Below are positions 34,670 to 46,032 of a stretch of 64,000 nucleotides of DNA, in pieces. Both the position numbers and the translations under genes were made by a program. The first letter of the stretch is position 1, and each line of letters opens with the position of its first letter. Under the pieces are notes generated by a model. That model was not told the DNA's origin. It ran no database searches and saw only the letters and a program-made list of their open reading frames with translations. The stretch is from Lumbricus rubellus (Eukaryota > Annelida > Clitellata > Crassiclitellata > Lumbricidae): NCBI GenBank assembly GCA_945859605.1, contig OX243825.1:770326-834325 (forward strand). Direction: 5' to 3'.

Positions 34670-35645
34670 GTTCATAGGTGCATAGATTGAATGGATAGAT
34701 CCTGATGAAATTGTTTATAGTAAATGAGTTTATTTTTAATTGATTGAACTGTGGTTTGTTTGTTGATTGACCTGATTGAAAAATTCGTTTTTGGTTGGGT
34801 GGGGGGGGGGGGGGGTGTTGAGGGTGGGCTATAGTCACCAATCAGTTAGGACCTCGTCTGCCCTTCTCGACTTTCAGACTTAGAGAGAGACAGACAGAAA
34901 CACGGGCAAAGAGAAAGGGTAGGGAAGACAGAGAGACAAGAAAAGAGATTCACTGCCAAACAGGAAGAGTGGGACAGAAAGAAATAGACAGACAGACAAA
35001 GACGGAGAGAGAGAGACAGAGAGAAAGTTGTCTTATCCAGACTCAGGAATTTTTCCCTCCGGGTCGTTTTCCATTTCATGGATTGCTTGACCGAACGAGT
35101 TTGATAAGGTTGACCTAGAATTTTGGTCTGTTTCGCACCACAGTGCAGTTTTAGTTAGTTATACTAATACTACTCCTCTATTGCTGCATGCCTCTCTCTA
35201 TTTCTCTAGTTGTGTCTTTGTAGGTACATGTATTTGTTTCATCCTGTATGCTTGTATCTATGTACATACATATCTGTACACATGTATAGTTGTACACGCT
35301 CTTGTATGTATTTGTAAGTGTGTGCGTGTGTGTGCGTGTGTCTGATGATTTTGTATTGCCTTTAAACTAATTCACAAAAGCGCTTCAAAACACTACATTA
35401 GCTGTGCAGTTATAACAGTTGATGAATGACAAGCCGATCTGTGTATGACTAATGGCCAGACAATGTGCTTAGGTAACTATTACTGTCAGACTTGTTATTA
35501 TTGATAGTATTCTCATTATTATTACAATTATTTAGATAAATGTGGTTCTCTGATATTATAGTGCAGTGGTTATATAGCGTATACCGTTCTAATAATCGAC
35601 AAGTCCAAGCTTGACATCCCTTGCAACAGGGCAGACAATTTGGTT
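34257..35645. other. No gene; (GATT)n, poly-G and GACAGA tracts
   Basis: (GATT)n at 34610-34670, a poly-G run at 34801-34816 and purine-rich GAGA/GACA tracts at 34880-35025. Nothing coding is supported. Confidence 0.6.
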
Positions 35646-35760
35646 TGAGATATATCTGCCATACTTTCACCCCACCCTCCTCTAGCCAACTCAGCTATAT
35701 AAATGAGTACACTGACCGTACACGGTCGATGGGCAGATGAGACGGTGAGGGAGAGGACTA
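35646..35760 (+). mobile_element. tRNA-derived SINE, family 2, 5'-truncated copy
   Basis: Shares with 24380-24470 the words CAACTCAG, GACCGTACAC and 'gatgagacggtgagggagag', in the same order and spacing. The tRNA head and the (CAT)n tail are missing. Confidence 0.75.
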
Positions 35761-35949
35761 TATATTTAATGATCTTCGTTTATGTGCAATTGACACAAGG
35801 CGATAAGATTACAATCACCCCACTCATAACCATCACCCCTATCGGCGACCCTGTGGACCAAGATCCTTGCTGTGGACAGTAACCCTCTCTGGGTGAGGTT
35901 GGGTATGGGTAAACTGTTGCACAAGTCCATAAGGGCTGGTTGGTGCTAG

Positions 35950-36000
35950 ACCGTCTTGTATGTCTGTCTATCTGTCTGGCTATGTCTGTCTGTCTGTCTG

Positions 36001-36031
<31 letters not shown>

Positions 36032-36285
36032 GTCTGTCTGTCTGTCTTTGTATGTCTGTCTGTCTGTCTGTCTGTCTGGCTCTGTCTGTCTGTATGTCTG
36101 TCTATCTGTCTGGCTATGTCTGTCTGTCTGTCTGTGTCTGTCTGTCTGTCTGTCTGGCTATGTCTGTCTGTCTGTCTGTCTGGCTCTGTCTGTCTGTCTG
36201 GATATGTATGTATCTCTGTCTGTCTGTGTCTCTGTCTGTCTGTCTGTGTGTGTGTGTGTGTGTGTCTGTGTGTCTGTTTGTCTGG
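35950..36285 (+). repeat. (TGTC)n microsatellite
   Basis: About 330 bases of TGTC tetranucleotides with TATG, GGCTATG and TGTG interruptions, making all three + frames open as Cys-Leu-Ser-Val repeats. Confidence 0.97.
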
Positions 36286-37147
36286 CTGCTGAGGGCCTGA
36301 GCATCTGCCATGCTTGATTGATGGCCGTCCACTTCTTTTATGGTAATGGCCTACATCCCGAGGGGAGGGGAGGGTAGGAAAGGGGAGGGTCCGACTGACT
36401 CTCTGGGTTGCACTGTTCTAATGTTGTCCCAAGGCCAATGAAGGGATGGACAACCTAAGTGCAACTCCCACTGCAGCTGCAACACTCTTCTGCACCAACA
36501 CACACACACACACATAGAGATCCTTTGTTTTTACCCATCGTCACCAAACAGTTGCGGTCAGAAAAGTCTGATAATTTTGATGAAGATGATGACGACACAT
36601 GTATAATTGTATACATATGCAGATGTATGCATACAATCATGCATGCAGAAAGAAATTACAAATATATGCTGCATGTATAATTAATACAATGTTTTTATTG
36701 TGTATTCTGGTATACTTATGCTCAGTTAATCTTAGTACACAGACGCACATGCATGCACGCACAGAGAAATACATGCACACAAACACACATGCACACATAC
36801 ACTTGCGTGCACACTGACATGCACACAAACACACATATACACGCACACGTGGGGATCCAAGCACTTTCTTCTCATTCATAGATGACTTAGTGGATAGCAT
36901 TCAGAGTCTGGTAGACCAAGACTTGTCGTAGATTGCATAGAACTGCTATGCACGTAGACGCCACCACCGTCCAACTGTACAGTTACACGTAACTGTGGTG
37001 AGTGTGGTCCTCGTTGTTGGCTAGCGTCGTGCTTCCCTTCGATCTGCCGAATCTGCGTTGTTATAATACGGGTTCATCGCCTATCCACATAAGTCCTTGC
37101 AACAATCTGTGTCCCTATAATATGTCCGGAATTTGTGTAGAGGTGGT
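36286..37147. other. No gene seen
   Basis: CA-rich runs at 36499-36515 and ACACGCACAC words at 36735-36850. The remainder is unremarkable. Confidence 0.6.
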
Positions 37148-37273
37148 GAGGGGTTTGAGGGAGGGGTTTGGAGTGGGGTTGGGGTTTGGATTGGGGTTGG
37201 GGAGGGGTTTGGATTGGGGTTGGGGAGGGGTTTGGATTGGGGTTGGGGAGGGGTTTGGAGTGGGGTTGGGGGT
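37148..37273 (+). repeat. 24-bp G-rich minisatellite
   Basis: About five units of GGGGTTTGGATTGGGGTTGG plus GGAG. Each unit has three or more GGGG tracts separated by loops of one, two and eight bases on the + strand. Confidence 0.9.
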
Positions 37274-37304
37274 GAGTGAACGTCTTTCGTTTTGGGTGAA
37301 ATGG

Positions 37305-37577
37305 GAATAAGGAATAATGTGAATAGGGAATAATGCGAATAAGGAATAATGTGAATAGGGAATAATGTGAATAAGGAATAATGTGAATATGGAATAATGT
37401 CAATAGGGAATAATGTGAATATGGAATAATGTGAATAAGGAATAATGTGAATAGGGAATAATGTGAATATGGAATAATGTGAATAGAGAATAATGTGAAT
37501 AATGTGAATAGAGAATAATGTGAATTGAGAATAATGGGAATAAGGAATAATGTGAATATGGAATAATGGGAATAGGG
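37305..37577 (+). repeat. 16-bp minisatellite
   Basis: About 17 units of GGAATAATGTGAATAG with G/A variants at the junction (AATAGG, AATAAG, AATATG). The long Ile/Pro/His/Ser/Tyr-rich minus-strand frames come from this repeat. Confidence 0.93.
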
Positions 37578-37732
37578 TTGTTGTTTGAATAGCTGTGGTC
37601 CTATGCGTCATCAAACTAAAATCAATGTCGTTGGGTCAAAGTACACAAAGTCCAATTCGTATTGCATTTAGGAATCTGAGGCAAACATCATCATTGCCAA
37701 TAATATTATGACTCATGCAGATAATAGCTGCT

Positions 37733-37782
37733 GATAATAATAATAATAATAATAATAATAATTATTATTATTATTATTATTA
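37733..37782. repeat. (TAA)n-(TTA)n palindromic microsatellite
   Basis: About nine TAA units are followed directly by about seven TTA units, so the two halves are complementary and could form a long hairpin. Confidence 0.9.
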
Positions 37783-38242
37783 AACTAACACAGTATAAGT
37801 TCATAAGTTCAGTAATGGACGTGACAAATGGCCGATGACAATATATAGACCATTTATTCGTACACATCGAGTCATCGACACCAACAAACTAGGTGGCTTT
37901 ACGAACAAATGACGATTAAACCGTTTACAAAGTCTTCTGAGGCCATTAAGCGCAAGGCTAAGAGCCGATAAATTACCGACTGAATACAGGTTGATCTGGT
38001 CTGGTTGTTATAATGGGGGTTATAAAACTTTATTGTGTTTTCACTTCTTCTTTAGGAGAGTAATTCCAAAGAAGATGATGAACGGTAATCTAACTTAAAA
38101 GCGTCGGTCAACACTGTTTTGATCCACCAAAAAGCCGAAGAAGAAGAAGAAGAAGAAGAAGAAGATTGGTGGTTTGCGGTCGTGAGGTTAGTATTGCGGA
38201 CGGTGTTTTGACCCCGTTGTAGTTTCGCTCATTTTGTCTTCG

Positions 38243-38500
38243 TTTCTGAGATGATGGGGGCAGCGTGTTGATTGTGGGGTGGGTGACTGAGTGTTGATTG
38301 TGGGGGAGCAGGTTGATTGTGGGGTGGGGTGACTGGGTGTTGATTGAGGGGGGAGCGGGTTGATTGTGGGGTGTGGGAGGGTTGGTTGATTGTGGGGTGG
38401 CGTGGGGGAGGGTGGGTTGATTGTGAGGTGGGGGAGGGTTTGTTGATTGTTGGGTGGGTGAGGGTGGGTTGATTGTGGGGTGGGGGAGGGTGGGCTGTTG
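38243..38500 (+). repeat. GTTGATTGTGGGGTGGG-type minisatellite
   Basis: Irregular units of 20-35 bases sharing TTGATTGTGGGG. Minus-strand frames are Pro/Gln/Ser/Thr-rich translations of the repeat. A GC-rich GAGCGGGCGG patch follows at 38600-38670. Confidence 0.85.
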
Positions 38501-41016
38501 TCGGTCGGTAAGCGATGAAGGACATTCAATTGATATATTGAATGAGCTTAATCGTCCGCGCCTGTATGCAAACTTGCAAGTTGGGACTTGTTGCCCTTGC
38601 GAGCGAGCGGGCAGGGCGGCTGGTCGAGCGGGCGCCCTGCCCTGGCTGGTCGAGCGGGCGGGCGGGCGGCAAGTGGGAGCCCCGATGTGGAGATCGCAAA
38701 CAGCCGCGCCACTTAACCCTTGATATACGACCTCAACTTGTAGAGTGGTTCGGTGGCTTGGAGATGGGGCGTATTTGCCGTCCAGTCAAGTCGAGTACGC
38801 CCCCATGGACCCTGTGAGTACTTAAGTGGGGTGGGTGGTTGGTTGGATGGATGGGGGATGCGGGTGGTGGGTGAATTGTGATCACTACACGCAATGTCAG
38901 CAGAAGAGGGCGATGTTATCTGTGCTGTGAGGTAAGCTGCGGTAATCGAGAGAGAGAAATTCCTGTTTGAACTGGTGAGTGAGTTGGACATGAACCGACG
39001 TGTCTTGGGTTTGAACCCTTGAAGTATTATGTTGATTCGGTGATTTACTGCGGATCTCTAGTCCCGTCTCTGGTGACCGCGGCGGGGCGACAGTTTCAAG
39101 GGTTCGTTACTTCGGTGTGTGGTGTTGGTTATGAAACAGGAATGTCTCGTATACGACGCTCTTTGCATAATAGTTAAGCTGATTTGCTGTTTCAAGGTAA
39201 GAAGAAGAGTGACTATGGTGCAGATATGAATGTAGAAATTCAATGTATTGTTCATGTTGCTCTACTGAAAAAATTTGAATTGTGTGCATGCATGTTGGCT
39301 ATATCTGTATGTATTCAACTATTCATGTCTGCTCAGTGCTCACTAATTGATTAGTAATTAGTTACTAATTACTAATCAATTAGTAATTAGTTACTAATTA
39401 CTGATTGTTAATTAATTAGTCACGTAACCCTATTGAAAGCGCAAACAGATTTTTATCATTTTTTTAGATCATACATCAGACAGTTGTTAGGACGAGGATA
39501 GGATTGGCCGTTGTTCCTAATATGTCTATTGATTTCTATAAAAACATTTTATGAAAATGTTGACAGCCTAATGTACATGGCTGCCTGTTGATATTAGCAA
39601 TGTGATACTTGGCGGCAGGAAGAGACTAGACATATTGGATGAAATAATCGGCTAAGACATTGCAAGACGAGCATGCAGTATATATAGATGCTGTTGTTTT
39701 TATATACTTGTCTGCAAAGGCATTTACTTTTTCTTAGAGACATTTTCTGTAGGGTGTGTGGGAGTTTGTCCCTTGCTTCTGAGAATGTGGCATGGTAATT
39801 GCTTTTTGGACTGAGTTTGGTTCTTGGATTGAAACCTTTGGGGGGGGGGGCTTTCTTCCGCAATGCCATTTCGTGGATGTTGCAGGGTAATGTCTTCGCT
39901 GTTTCCTTTTCCAGGGCTGTTTGCATCAGGGTTGGTACAGATTAAAATAATTTTTATATATTTATCTCAAAAAGTGCAATTAATCGATGATATTTGATAA
40001 ATTTCGTTGGTGTTACATGAAGGGGCGATATATAAATGTACAATTACAATTACATATGCAAGACTATCAAAAAAGTAGTTTTTGAGTTAGTTAAGTTACT
40101 ACTTTCTTTCGTACAAAAAATGTCAACCATTGAAAGCAATTAATCTTTGTCACCATCTTTGGATTTTTATTTCCACATTTGCCACAAATGCAAAATGAAT
40201 GCATTTAATTATCGACTTAAAAGCTTCACATCATAATTACTCACAAAATGTGGTTTGCCCTGGAAATGGCAGCTTGACATATCATGAAATAAGGATTTAA
40301 AAAATCAGCAATTAAAATTAATCAGTGAAAAGTTATTGCCTAAAATTATTTTCATCAAGCATGTGAAACTGTCAGAAAGTAGTTTTTGAATTAGTTAAGT
40401 TATAGTTTCGAACAAAAACGTCTACTAGACAACGTTGCATCAATGGCCGCTTGACAGATCATGAAATAATAAAAAAGAATTAATCAACAATCATTCAAAC
40501 AAGCAGAAAGTTATCGCTTAATTTTTTAAATAATTAAATAATTAATCAATTAATTTATCGTTAACATCTGCAAACCCTTTATATACATTGATATATATAT
40601 ATATATATATATATAATTTACATACATATAATATACACAATATGTATACTATACATGTGTGTGTGTGTTTGATTTGCGTATGAATTGAATATAATATATA
40701 CACGTGAAAAGGCGCCTTAGATAATATTATATTTGCCTCATTTCTGTGTATATTAATGTGACTAATTGCTGTTCATATTAACTGCAGTGTGTATACGTAC
40801 GGTTGGTGGATGTCTCTTTCTTCTCTTTCTTCTGTGTGGATTATAATTAGTTTTCCGTTTAATTATGTGTTTGATCAAAGACAATAAAATGGTTCTCTTT
40901 CTTACGAATATTTCTATTAATTAACAATATTTCTCATCTAGAGTTTAAATAATTCTTTTGTCGCCATGCAGACGCCACTTGCTTTGCTTTTTACTGTTTA
41001 GATCCACCGTCATATA
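38501..41016. other. No gene; contains a 19-bp perfect palindrome
   Basis: 38600-38720 is G+C-rich with GGTCGAGCGGGCG direct repeats. 39343-39383 is an AT-rich palindrome. 40590-40613 is (TA)n. No exon supported. Confidence 0.55.
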
Positions 41017-41018
41017 TA

Positions 41019-42008
41019 CAGGGTGCGGCAAAATAAAGTAATTCTCAACGGTCTTTAGCCCATATCTTGGCCAAACGTACGAATCTTTAAATGAAACTTT
41101 ACAGTCTTAAAGGCAATTCATATTTACGTACAATGGTTCAAATGTCAACAAAATATTTCAAACAGAACAATTTTAGTTATTCCACTTTTAGTGAGGCCAC
41201 CCACCGTTTTTTGACGATTCAAAGACGAAACGCAACAAAAATTAGCAAAAACATGATTTATTAAGTTTCATCTCAAATGACTCTTGTCATATAGCCTTGA
41301 TATTGCCAGATTATCATCATAATTACTATATTAAAAAGAAACGGGGTATCAGCGTAGCTGCACGTCACTGAGAAGTCACTTAGCAAGATGACAATCAAAT
41401 TGGCAAATAAGGAATCTGTCAGATTAATTAACAGGTCCATCAAGAACTTTGCAAAGCGACTCAAAAGAAGTTTTGGCACTGGTAGTGGGGGACATTAAAC
41501 ACAAGTTGTGAAGCACTACCAAGTTCATTTGACAACAGTTATTTGAGATGAGACTTTAAAAAATCGTGTTTTTGTTACTTTTGCTGCGTTACGTCTTTGA
41601 ATCGTCAAAAACGGCGAGTGGCTTCACTAAAAGTGGCATAACTTTTATTCTGTTTAAAACATTTTTATGAAATCTGGCCATCATGTGTAGAAATGAACTG
41701 TCTTTAGACCCGTAAAATAAATTTCATTTCGAAATTCTTACTTCCGGCCAAGATATTGGTCAGAATAATTAAATTGGTTTTTTGTTACTTTTTGTTGCCT
41801 CGCGTTTATGAATCGTAAAAAAACGGTGGGTGGCCTCACTGAAATCGATGTAACTTTTGTTCTGTTTGAAATATTTTGTTGACATTTGAACCATTGTACG
41901 TAAATATGAATTTCCTTTAAGACTGTAAAGTTTCATTTAAAAATTCCCATGTCTGGCCAAGATATGGGCTAGAGACAGTAGGGGATTACTTTATTTTACT
42001 GCACCTTG
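41019..42008. mobile_element. Mariner-like fold-back element with long inverted repeats (990 bp)
   Basis: Ends are CAGGGTGCGGCAAAATAAAG and, inward from the right, CAAGGTGCAGTAAAATAAAG, each next to a TA dinucleotide (41017-41018 and 42009-42010), as in Tc1/mariner insertions. The inverted repeat extends about 230 bases (41019-41250 against about 41780-42008). A more diverged extra copy of the right arm occupies about 41525-41765. The ~240-bp core has no transposase. Confidence 0.88.
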
Positions 42009-42769
42009 TAGTACTTAATAATTTCAGGTACCTATACTATTGTTTATTTTTCGTCATTGTGCTAAAGAGACACCCTAATATTTATGTAATGTATATATTA
42101 GAATTTGTATAATATATGTAATTATGCATGTCCTTATGTATGTATTCATTCAGTTGTGTGTTTATGTGCGTATGCATAAAACACTCACGCGCGCACATAC
42201 ACGCACACACACTAATTATACAGTTCTGTGTATGTGTTCCGGACTTTTAAATGAAGAGTTTCTTTCAAATGCTCTTCCTAAATCCAAGCGTACAACATAC
42301 ACCGCATGTGAGTGTCTGTGGTGCTATATATCGGTTTATAATAATCTATCGTGTTTTAAAGTTGTTGGTATTATACTTTAAAGTGAGTCGTGCCTTCTGC
42401 AATGATGAGTTTGTGCTAATGCTGGACTTCTCTGATGTGCTTCTCTTCGTTCGTGTAATATATATATAATATATATATATAATTTATATATATACATATG
42501 TATGTATATATGTATATATATACACACATATATGTATGTATAATATATGTATATATATGTATGTGTATATATATAATTTATATATACATATGTATGTGTA
42601 TATATACATATATATATATGTATATATATATAATATATGTATATATTGTTGCATGTTACGTAGGTATGCAGTTGTTATCATTGAAGGGCAGAGAGAGCAT
42701 ATTATCGTCGGGTGCTATTCCTGTCCGTACATGTAGCGTGTATATATTGATCTGACGGGCGGGCGTACG
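42009..42769. repeat. TA/TG-rich stretch with (TATA/TATG)n microsatellite
   Basis: 42460-42655 is almost entirely ATAT/ATGT words. Tyr/Ile-rich frames there are artefacts. The preceding 400 bases show no gene. Confidence 0.75.
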
Positions 42770-43200
42770 GATGGGAGGGTAGCGCTGGCTGCCCGCTTTG
42801 CCTCTGGGCTCGGCCCGTTGCCCAGCGTATCGGGGCAGGGTGCAGGAGGAGGCCACCGGAGCCTTCTCCACCGACCCCACCTCCGCCGCCGCCACTAGAG
42901 CTGCCCACCTCTGTGCCGACCGACCCGCCCGGCCTTGCCCAGCTGCTCCCTCTCTCTCTCTCTCTTCTATAGGTACATCCTGCAAGATAATCACCCAGGC
43001 TCCAGCTTGGCGTTCCGACAAGCCCGTTCTAATATTACCCCGGCGTTGGTTAGTACGGTTCTGCCCTCCCTCTCTCCATCCCTCCATCCCTCTTTCCCCC
43101 TCCCTCCAGCTGTAGCTTCGACCCACCCCCAGCGGGTTGCTACTGCTGCTGCTGTTGCTGCCAGAATCAATACGAAGCGGGTTGCCTAGGCAACGGACGT
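42770..43200. other. GC-rich patch, possible promoter or 5' exon region
   Basis: G+C-rich and CpG-containing DNA in an AT-rich setting, with a (TC)n run at 42952-42965 and a perfect RFX site at its right end. Frames on both strands (184 codons minus, 105 plus) lack recognisable domains. It lies 2.7 kb upstream of the zinc-finger exon, so it could hold that gene's first exon; nothing proves it. Confidence 0.35.
43181..43194. promoter_or_regulatory. Perfect palindromic RFX X-box
   Basis: GTTGCCTAGGCAAC is an exact palindrome and fits the X-box consensus GTNRCC-(0-3N)-RGYAAC bound by RFX factors. RFX sites commonly drive ciliary and sensory-neuron genes. The site sits at the edge of a GC-rich patch. 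Binding and target gene are inference. Confidence 0.65.
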
Positions 43201-44375
43201 TCCCCATCACCTTTGGGGCTTTTTATGTGACATAGTCAATGGCAACGCCGGGCGGTATGATGGGGGAGATGTAGGTGGAGGATATTCGAGGGAATTTAGC
43301 TGTAATGCGTTGGCATTAGCTGGGGCAACTCCAGCATCGGCTCTACCACCACCACCTCCACTACCACCACCTCCACCACCACCAAAAACACCACTTACAC
43401 CGCGACGGGCGGTGGAACTGAGAGCTTGATAGAGCCGTGAGAGGGAGTTGGAAGCGTTGGGAGGGGTCGGTTGGAGTTAAGTCCCAGGCTTTTCTTGGTG
43501 GGGAAGGGGATGGTATTGGTGGTGGTATTGGTGGTGATATTGGTGGTGGTGGTGTTGTTGCGTCGGGCATTTTCCAGTTGGTCGTTGGTTGTGATGAAGG
43601 GTTGGAAAATGGAAAGGTCGTTTTTCCATTCGTCAGCTTCCATCTCGGATGAAATGCAGGTCGTCGTCATGATGATGATGATGGTGATGGTGATGACGAT
43701 GGTGGTGGTGGTGCTCGGCTGAAGGCGATTCTGGATTGCGAGGGGGGGCGACGGACGCGGTTGAGTTCAAAAGGTCACAGGTCAGCCTTGTGTCTGGTTC
43801 TAAGGTTAGGAGGCTATGGTGGGAAACGGTGGAAAGGTATATTGGAGGGGGGGCGAATGGAGGTCAACTCTCTCTATATATCTCTGATGTTCTCTTTGTC
43901 TGTCTATGTCTGTCTGTCTGTCTATATGTCTCTGTCTGTCTATGTCTCTGTTTCTCTGTATTTCTGTTTGTCTGTCTATGTCTGTTCGTCCGTCTGAGCT
44001 TCTATATGTTCTGCTGTTCTTTCACCCTCTTCGTGCCCCAATTTCTTTCCCCATCTATCGCTCCCTCTCTGTTGCTTCCGCTCCTTCCCTCCTTCCCTTT
44101 CTATCTTCCTCACTTTGTCTCCGTTTCTCTGAGTGTCTTTCCCCACCTCCTGCTCTGTCTGTCTGTGTGTCTGTTTCTTCCTCTACCTGTGCTTACATCC
44201 GTCTCTCTCTCTCTCTCCCTGACCGTTGGCGAACGGAAGACGGAATTGTTCTATTGAGTAGATCAATATTGTCGTTGGTTCTGTTCTGGGGAGGGAGGAG
44301 AGGGGAGGGAGGAGGAGATGGGGGGCTGTTGTTGTAATTGCCTCATTTGCTCTTTGCTTCTGTCTTTTGTACGTC
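43201..44375. other. No gene; (CCA)n, (GGT)n and TCTG tracts
   Basis: (CCA)n at 43336-43385, (GGTATT)n/(GGT)n at 43513-43556, (GAT)n at 43670-43700 and TCTGTC-rich sequence at 43895-44215. Frames are low-complexity. Confidence 0.6.
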
Positions 44376-44445
44376 TACTCGATGGCGTAGTGGTTAGGGC
44401 GCTTGAATGTCAATGAGGAGATCAGGGTTCATATCCTAAGTTCCT
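44376..44445 (+). mobile_element. tRNA-like SINE head
   Basis: Box A TGGCGTAGTGG (44383-44393) and box B GGTTCATATCC (44426-44436) have tRNA spacing. The stems do not close, so it is unlikely to be a functional tRNA. No SINE body follows; a GGATGG-rich tract begins soon after. Confidence 0.5.
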
Positions 44446-44475
44446 AACCATGGTGGGTTGGTTTGGGTGGAGTGG

Positions 44476-45270
44476 ACGGATAGAGGGATGGAGGATATCG
44501 ATGGATAGAGGGATGGAGGATATCGATGGATAGAGGGATGGAGGATATCGATAGATAGGGAAAGAGAGGGAGGGAATGGTGGATGGGTAGAGGAGAGATA
44601 TGGATAGATATAGGGAGGGATTTTGGTGGATGGATGTTTTGGTGAATGGATGGATGGATGGATAGAATGATGAAGTTGTTAATGGAGGACGGGTTTGATA
44701 GATGGAGGAAGTATGGGTGGAGGACTGGAAGGAGGTAAAAGGTATAAGCTGGGAGATAGGGAGGGATGGAGGGAGGGATGAATGCGGTTGGTGGGTGGAT
44801 TGATCCAACTTCATGGAAGGCGAAGTGGGTCGGGTGGATGTATGGAAGGGATGGAGGATGGAAGTGGGAGTGGATGGTGGTGGTGGTTATGTGAGAGACT
44901 GCAGTGCATGGTAGCTTAAGGAATCTTTCGTAAGCCGGGAAAAACATTTCTAAGTGCTTTCTGTATGTGCGTGCGTGTGTGTGCTTGTTAGTCTTTTGTG
45001 AGTCATGGAGGTTGTCTAGAAATAGACTGTGCAAGAGAAAGAAAGGCAGAGGGCAGTAAAGGGTAGTGGCAGGACAGGTCTGTGCCGGGCAGTGAAGGGT
45101 AGTGCAGGGCAGGGCAGGTCTGTGCAGGGCGTGTGCCCTTGGTGCCGTAAGGTACGGCATGGTAAAGGAGAGAAGCAGCAGGGGTCGAATATAGAAGGGT
45201 GAACCGGGACCTGTCGGGGAAACTAGGGTAGGAAGGGAGAATGAGTATTGTAGAAGAAGGCACACTTTGG
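44476..45270 (+). repeat. GGATGGA-rich low-complexity region with a 25-bp array
   Basis: 44476-44560 holds about three to four units of GGATAGAGGGATGGAGGATA plus TCGAT. It is followed by GATGGATGGA, GGGAGGGATGG and, at 45050-45130, GGGCAGTGAAGGGTAGTG duplications. The 273-codon minus frame is a Pro/Ser/His/Leu-rich read of this purine-rich DNA. Confidence 0.75.
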
Positions 45271-45885
45271 TATAGAATCGAGGGAAATATTACCAAATAA
45301 ATGGAAGGATGGAACAAAAAACTTATGCATAATGGTGAAGACCCAAATAGTCACGTTAGAAAGTTGACAAGAAGATAAAGATCATAATCGAGAATCGGTT
45401 ATAGAAATATTGTCATATGAAAATTTGATTGCAATGATACTCTGCTTCTAAGATCAATAGTTTTATATATAATTTTATTCTTAGAACTTAAATTAACAGC
45501 CAGAGTCAATGATCAAGTATGAAACGATGACAATGCACAATTATTTGTGAATGACTTACTCTCAAGGTCTCTATACTGTAACCATTTGAGGGGAAGACGT
45601 TTAACCCACCCCAACTAATTGACTAACACATCCAAATAGATTGATGGTCTTCATCCGGGTTGGATTTCCCCAAATGGGGTAAAGCACACATGATATAAAT
45701 ACACCGGCTATAACCATGAACCACACAATGTGAAATGACTAACTATCCAAATAAAGTTAATTGTGACTTTACAGGATCTGTTGAAAAAGACGAAATGTGT
45801 GCATACATATTACATAGGTTTGTTTACATATTACATAGGTTGATTGTGGTGAGAGTTGAATATGAGTAATCATAATGTGCGTGTG
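45271..45885. other. Probable intron of the zinc-finger gene
   Basis: AT-rich DNA without coding frames, leading into the splice acceptor at 45901. Confidence 0.5.
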
Positions 45886-45901
45886 TTTTTGTTGTTTCTA
45901 G
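45886..45901 (+). other. Splice acceptor before the zinc-finger exon
   Basis: 'tttttgttgtttctag' is a good pyrimidine tract plus AG ending at 45901. A stop at 45934-45936 in the downstream frame means 45902-46032 should be 5' UTR unless another upstream junction is used. Confidence 0.65.
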
Positions 45902-46032
45902 TGACTCTTCATTCTTCATCGCTTTGTATCAACTGAATCAACTTCACTTGTGTCATCATCCTCTCTGTCATATCTCACCTTCTGCACCCTCTTCCTCCTG
46001 GGCTGCCATCGTCTCCTGGCACTTGGCTGACC

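Noticed and set aside
35940..36317. Frames of 110-125 codons rich in Cys, Leu, Ser and Val resembling a secreted cysteine-rich protein
   Set aside because: Pure translation of (TGTC)n; the three frames give the same residues.
36675..36685. GTATAATTAAT, one base from a Brn3/POU4 binding site
   Set aside because: AT-rich words of this type are expected by chance in 64 kb of AT-rich DNA; no cluster or conservation evidence.
37081..37614. 177-codon minus-strand frame with HYS/FTLFPIHII repeats
   Set aside because: It is the reverse reading of the 16-bp and 24-bp minisatellites, with no non-repeat coding segment.
42656..43210. 184-codon minus-strand frame over the GC-rich patch
   Set aside because: No recognisable motif; high G+C lowers stop frequency. 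Kept only as a possible promoter or 5' exon region.
44444..45265. 273-codon minus-strand frame, the third longest in the window
   Set aside because: It reads through GGATGGA-rich low-complexity DNA; composition is Pro/Ser/His/Leu and no domain, start context or splice signal is evident.
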